A DNA stretch of 64,000 nt from Closterium sp. Naga37s-1. Taxonomy: Eukaryota > Streptophyta > Zygnematophyceae > Desmidiales > Closteriaceae. Below the pieces are notes generated by a model. The model was not told where the DNA came from and did no database searches. It worked only from the letters and a program-made list of their open reading frames with translations. Below are positions 60,001 through 64,000 of the stretch, piece after piece; positions within the stretch are counted from its first letter, which is position 1, and each line of letters opens with the position of its first letter. Location: assembly GCA_947471745.1 (NCBI GenBank), contig CANJKZ010000774.1, forward strand, positions 1,984,001 through 2,048,000, read 5' to 3'. A program made the position numbers and the translations under genes.

Positions 60001-63000
60001 TGAGTATGGAGCGGTTAGAAGTGGGATGGATGGCATGAGGGGATGAATGGGCATGGCATGAGGTGGGAGGTGCATGGCATGAGGTGGGAGGTGCATGGCA
60101 TGAGGTGGGAGGTGCATGGCATGAGGTGGGAGGTGCATGGCACGATCGGCAGCATGCGCTATTACACCTGGCGGGGTACACCAAGTGGAGCACCCTGGTG
60201 GGTCGACCCGTTCTCTGTGTGACCCACAGTTGGGGACCTGACTGGCCCACTTGCTGCCATTGCAGCAGGCAGCAGCAGCACTATCGCACCTGGTGTGGTC
60301 CCGGGCAGGATCAGCAAAGAGGCAGTCCCTGGTGGGTCGGCCGGGCAGCTTGGCGCGCAGCACAGATCCGTCAGGCAGAACCAGCTTGCGCAGCACACTG
60401 AAGTCATGCTGCCCTGGCTTGTCGCTGAGAGGGGTGGAGGGGAGGGGGAGGGGGGAGGAAAGGGGGGGGATATGATAGGTCCCGGGGAAGGGGGATTCGG
60501 GGAAGGTAAGCTTAGCGCGCAGCACAGCTTGGGTGCTTGGTTTGGCTTGTTGTTGTGTGGGAGAGCGGGAGAGAGTAGGAGAGGACGAGAAAAGGGGGCA
60601 GTATGGTATGCCTAGGAAACCTGAGCGGACCTGGCTCTATAGTCGACAGTATGCAAATTTGCAATAAGGGATACCAGTGCACATCACCCACCCCTTATGC
60701 ACAGCACCTACTCCACACTGGCAGCACCCCACCCCTCACGGCTCGCAACTGACAAACACACGGCTCGCACCTGACAAGCAACTGACAAATACACGGCTCG
60801 CACCTGACAAGCAACTGACAAATACACGGCTCGCACCTGACAAGCAACTGACAAACACACGGCTCGCACCTGACAAGCAACTGACAAACACATGGCTCGC
60901 ACCTGACACACACACAGAACGCACCTGACATAGACGGCGCATCCCCCCACAGCCCGCGCTGCTGCATGGAATTCCGCTGCTGGATGCAGCGACTGGTGGT
61001 GGGTAAAGACACGGGGGGGGTGGGGGCAACCAGGCAGGCAGGCAGGTAGGCAGGCAGGCGGGTGGGAGGGCGGACAGGCAGGTGGAGCGATGGGCACAGG
61101 AAGGCAGGCGGGGGGGTGGGCAAACAGGGAGAGGAGGAACAGGGGAGAGGGGATCAGGTGAGGCAAGGTACATGGATGGTGAGGGGATCAGGTCAGGCAA
61201 GGTACATGGATGGTGAGGGGATCAGGTGAGGCAAGGTACATGGATGCGTGGGTGGTGAGGCAAGGTACATGGATTGAACAGCCTTGATTAGGGTGGTGGG
61301 TGCGGTTGTGGATGGGGTGGTAGGTGGTGCATGGTGGGTGTATTGTAAGCAACCACTGGCAGTAAGGAACGAGAGGAGAGAATAGAGAAGGGGTTAGAAC
61401 CACAACAGGAAGAAAGAGCACGAACTCCCAATCCAGGGCGCGTCCCCTCCCTCGATCGATCCTGCGCAGGATCGATCATGCGCTCGGTTTAAAAAGGTTC
61501 AAAAAGTCGAAAACAGAAAAACGCAGGATTGTAGTGCGGTGGAGGATCGATCGTCCTCGATTTTGCACGATCGATCGAGGGAGGGGACGCGCCCTCAGAT
61601 TCTGACATGAACAGCAAGACATAAACAGCAAGACATAAACAGCAAGTCATGAAGAGCAAGTGAATCACCCTTACCCCACTGAACATCTTGCACTCTCCCT
61701 TTCCTCCGCCCCCTTCCACCACAGCACGCACCTGCCACACCATCCCACCTCTCCGTCGCTTCGGCACGCACCTGGAACATGTCCCAGTGGGGCTGCATCG
61801 ACTCCCCCAGGGACTGACCCACTCAGCAAGTCAAACAGCTTCACCCCAGTGAACATCCTGCACTCTCCGTCTCCTCCCTCCCTGCTGGACCCACCTGGAA
61901 CATAACCACCCCAGCCTGCCCTCCCCCCCCAGTCAGCACCCACCTGGAACATGCCCAGCCCTTTCCTCCCCATGGCACGGCACCCCCCCACCCAGTCAAC
62001 ACGCACGTGGAACATGTCCCAGTCAGGTTGCATGAACTCCCCCAGAAACAGGCTGTTGTACGCCACCTGGTGGATAGGGTGGGGACCACGGCACAGAGGG
62101 GAGAGTGTCACCGCAAGAAGGGGTAATGACATGGGAAGAGGGATGGTGGGGGTATATGGATGGGGGAAAGGAGTGGTTGGAATGGGAAGAGGCGTGGTTG
62201 ATGAGGAGTTGAATGGTGGGGAGCAGTGAGCAATAGGGAGAGGCCAATGAGGCGCGGCCAACAAGGCGCCTTTTGGGTTGGTGCAAAGAAACGTCACATG
62301 ACCGAGAAGGATGACGAAGGAAAGGGTGTGGATAGATGGACGCACAGAGACAGTGTGCACAGTGGATGGTGGGAAAGGGACGACAAGGGAATGGGTCGAA
62401 GAGTGGTGGGAATGGGTCAAAGAGTGGTGGGAATGGGTCAAAGAGTGGTGGGAATGGGTCAAAGAGTGGTGGGAATGGGTCAAAGAGTGGTGGGAATGGG
62501 TCAAAGAGTGGTGGGAATGGGTGAAAGAGTGGTGGGAATGGGACGAGGAGTGGTTGGAATGGGACGAAGAGTGGTGGGAATGGGACAAAGAGCAGTGTGA
62601 ATGGGACAAAGAGCAGTGCGAATGGGACAAAGAGCAGTGCGAATGGGACAAAGAGCAGTGGGTATGGGACAAAGAGCAGTGGGAATGGGACAAAGAGCAG
62701 TGGGAACGGGATGAAGAGCGGTGGGAAATGGACAAGGAAAAGTTGGAATGGGAGGAGCAGCGGTGGGAATGGGACGCACGGAGACGATGTGCACAGTGTG
62801 TGAGGCGGGGTCGGTGGGCCAGAAGTCATCAGACGCCCGCACCACTGCTGTCTGCTTCGCCCTGCTCAGTTGGAAACCCAAGGGGGTTGTAGGGTGATAG
62901 GGGAGGTAGATGGGGGCGCAGGAGAGGGGTACGGAGGCAGACAGAGAGGCAGGGTCGGTGGGCCAGAAGTCATCAGATGCCCTCACCACTGCTGTCTGCT

Positions 63001-64000
63001 TCACCCTGCTCAGTTGTTACAAGGAAGGGGCAGAGGGGGATGAGGGAGGAAAATGGGAAGAAAGAAAGGGCAGGGAAGTGGTGAAGAGGGGGACGATGGC
63101 AGAGAGGCCGGCTAGGTGGGACGGACGTCATCTGACGTTTGCAATCATCACTGCATGCGTTGCTCTCTGTGCAGTAGTTGGGGTGGAAGGAAAGGGAGGT
63201 GTGAAAATGGGCATGGGCATCAGGCAGGGATTTTGGTGCAAAACGGATACTGCTGTTGGAAACTGCTGCGAGCGCAGAGCACAACACAACTATTGCCACT
63301 TTGGGGTGAGGTGCAGACGTTATGATCCGGGGCAGTGATGAGCAAAATTCGGATCAGTGATGGAAGGGCAGCGCAGCAAGAGAGGGAGAGGCACAGGGAA
63401 GGGAGGGTGTGATTGTAGGGAAAAGAGAGAGAGAGCAGGAACTCACGAGTAGAGCCCATCGGTGTTGTGGCTCATGCAAGCGATCACCCCATTCCCTTCA
63501 AAGTTCTTCGCCACGCTCCGCTCCAGCGCCTCGTGATACCCTCTCGCCAGCGACCACCCCCCCTTGTACCCCCCCCCCCTCCCCTACCCCGGCTCCCATC
63601 CCACCCCCCAAGCGTCTCTAGAATAAGAGTGGCGGAACTCACGAGTAGAGCCCGTCGGTGTTGTGGCTCATGCAAGCGATCACCCCGTTCTCCTCAAAGT
63701 TCTTCGCCACGCTCCGCTCCAGCGCCTCATGGTACCCTCGCGCCAATGCCACCCGCCCCCCATACCCCGCGCCCAGCGTCTCCAGAATATTCTGCACGTC
63801 CACCTTCACCCCGTCCACTCCACAAGCCGCCAGATACCCGTGCAGCGCGTCGTAGAAATGGAAGACCTTGGCGGGGCTGACGACGCCCAGCCCGTTGAGG
63901 GTGAGGGAGTCGTGGGCCATGTCGGGCTGGTTGAGCAGGATGGAGGGGGAGGGGACTGGGAAGACGAGTGCCGGGTCGAACTGCTGCATGCTGGTCGCGT
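57083..64000 (-). CDS. Raffinose synthase / alkaline alpha-galactosidase (GH36, SIP type), 5' end beyond window
   Basis: An enzyme of raffinose-family oligosaccharide metabolism, galactosyl transfer or hydrolysis; which cannot be told from sequence. Visible exons: 64000-63643, 62864-62780, 62066-62007, 60992-60925, 60424-60290, 59788-59571, 58573-58485 and 57487-57083, all phase-compatible. Landmarks: [17 protein letters not shown] (KxD nucleophile block), [32 protein letters not shown] (SDD acid/base block), [89 protein letters not shown] and [16 protein letters not shown], ending in LLRFAW and TGA. The N-terminal half is outside the window. The C-terminal exon carries an unusual Ala/Ser-rich insert ([13 protein letters not shown] to GASAAEG). 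Confidence 0.94.
57540..58340. repeat. GTTCGA-rich intronic segment
   Basis: In the last GH36 intron, GTTCG/TTCGA words recur in both orientations near 57565-57725 and 58150-58330, around a 12-bp repeat GAGCTCAAGAAT (five copies, 57793-57853). It may be a decayed foldback element; no clean terminal repeat or TSD was found. Confidence 0.4.
58667..58741 (-). pseudogene. Echo of GH36 exon 7, with acceptor
   Basis: The minus strand repeats CAG acceptor and [20 protein letters not shown], then diverges where the real exon (58573-58485) reads LYTVAPIT. A third, shorter trace is near 58840-58865. The real copy is chosen because it alone reaches VAPIT and a phase 0 donor. Confidence 0.9.
59446..59565. 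repeat. 25-bp pyrimidine repeat, about five copies
   Basis: The unit CCTTCCTCCTTCCTCCCTTT plus CCCTC is repeated next to the donor of exon 59788-59571. Confidence 0.9.
59870..59940 (-). pseudogene. Echo of the 5' end of GH36 exon 6, with acceptor
   Basis: GATTGCAG acceptor then [17 protein letters not shown], copying [17 protein letters not shown] at 59788. It is followed by a stop. Confidence 0.9.
60055..60145. repeat. 21-bp repeat, four to five copies
   Basis: The unit CATGGCATGAGGTGGGAGGT plus G, in the intron between GH36 exons 5 and 6. Confidence 0.95.
60495..60530 (-). pseudogene. Short echo of GH36 exon 5
   Basis: The minus strand reads [11 protein letters not shown], a trace of [10 protein letters not shown] from exon 60424-60290. 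Confidence 0.55.
60741..60912. repeat. 33-bp array repeating a splice-donor word
   Basis: About five copies of a 33-bp unit end at the donor of exon 60992-60925. On the minus strand each unit carries GTCAGGTGCGAGC, close to the real exon end and donor (GTCAG/GTGCG). Confidence 0.85.
61150..61275. repeat. 34-bp repeat, about four copies
   Basis: Units built on AGGTACATGGATGGTGAGG and GGATCAGGTGAGGCA, in the long intron between GH36 exons 3 and 4. Confidence 0.9.
61435..61595. mobile_element. MITE-like foldback element, 161 bp
   Basis: Terminal inverted repeats of 27 bp match perfectly (left starts AGGGCGCGTCCCCTCCCTCG at 61435, right ends with its complement at 61595) and extend to 31 with one mismatch. 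The core is A/T-rich with small palindromes. No clear TSD is visible and there is no coding capacity. It lies in a GH36 intron. Confidence 0.65.
61604..61660. repeat. 17-bp repeat next to the foldback element
   Basis: GACATGAACAGCAAGACATA-like units, about three copies. Confidence 0.85.
61770..61830 (-). pseudogene. Echo of the 3' end of GH36 exon 3, with donor
   Basis: The minus strand reads [14 protein letters not shown] and a GTGCG donor, copying [14 protein letters not shown]. Two shorter traces (ATGTTCCAG before GTGGG) lie at about 61890-61975. Confidence 0.88.
62390..62770. repeat. 21-bp repeat, about 17 copies
   Basis: The unit GGGTCAAAGAGTGGTGGGAA plus T grades into AGAGCAGTG variants. 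It abuts the donor of exon 62864-62780. The 21-bp period keeps false open frames on both strands. Confidence 0.95.
62950..63017 (-). pseudogene. Echo of the 5' part of GH36 exon 2, with acceptor
   Basis: An AACTGAG acceptor precedes [19 protein letters not shown], nearly identical to exon 62864-62780 but lacking the HTVHIVS end and donor. Confidence 0.92.
63443..63620 (-). pseudogene. Echo of the 3' part of GH36 exon 1, with donor
   Basis: The minus strand repeats [20 protein letters not shown] through [11 protein letters not shown] and the GTGAGTTCC donor, with a degraded ILETLGG upstream. The real exon end is at 63643. Confidence 0.92.

Overview
The window looks like nuclear DNA from a green plant lineage. 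Four host loci have spliceosomal introns with GT-AG junctions, two encode plant-type proteins (a BIM-like bHLH factor and a raffinose-synthase-family GH36 enzyme), and Ty1/Copia retrotransposons primed by initiator tRNA-Met occupy the middle. The high GC content, very long homopeptide tracts and introns packed with minisatellites make me think of a streptophyte alga (for example a zygnematophyte). That placement is inference; nothing here is diagnostic.

Left part, 1-18 kb (genes). Cytosolic glutamyl-tRNA synthetase lies on the minus strand, with seven exons between 6257 and 54 and its 3' end outside the window. Divergent to it is RNA polymerase III subunit RPC9/CRCP on the plus strand: one good internal exon (7215-7491), an intron filled by about 2.7 kb of an 11-bp minisatellite, and four tandem copies of the last exon. 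A minus-strand gene (17925-11397) encodes a 2034-residue Q/S/P-rich protein with a bHLH split by an intron.

Middle part, 18.6-53.6 kb (nested retroelements). A decayed LINE (minus) is broken by Copia A (21481-28796, TSD CCCTG) and by a three-LTR TRIM array (29612-30215, TSD GGGAT). A second, older Copia, D (minus, 30958-53579), contains Copia C (33573-35799, identical LTRs, TSD GCCTT) and a 5'-truncated Copia B (36106-42141). One LTR of D is split by Copia E (45885-53042, TSD CCAAG). E contains a truncated Copia F (47532-51756), and F's gag is broken by a complete 345-bp TRIM (48722-49066, TSD GCCCC). This gives a four-deep nest: D, E, F, TRIM.

Right part, 53.6-64 kb. A small two-exon gene (54824-55631) encodes a secreted His/Asp-rich protein with a 12-cysteine core. 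A GH36 raffinose synthase/alkaline alpha-galactosidase gene (minus) runs off the right edge, with eight exons visible from 64000 to 57083.

The most unusual window-wide feature is what I call exon echoes. In the synthetase, the RPC9 gene and the GH36 gene, 40-170 bp copies of exon edges, usually with the adjoining splice site, lie in the neighbouring intron, often beside a minisatellite. The second theme is the TRIM family, in which the LTR end, the primer binding site and the internal start together form a tRNA-like module.
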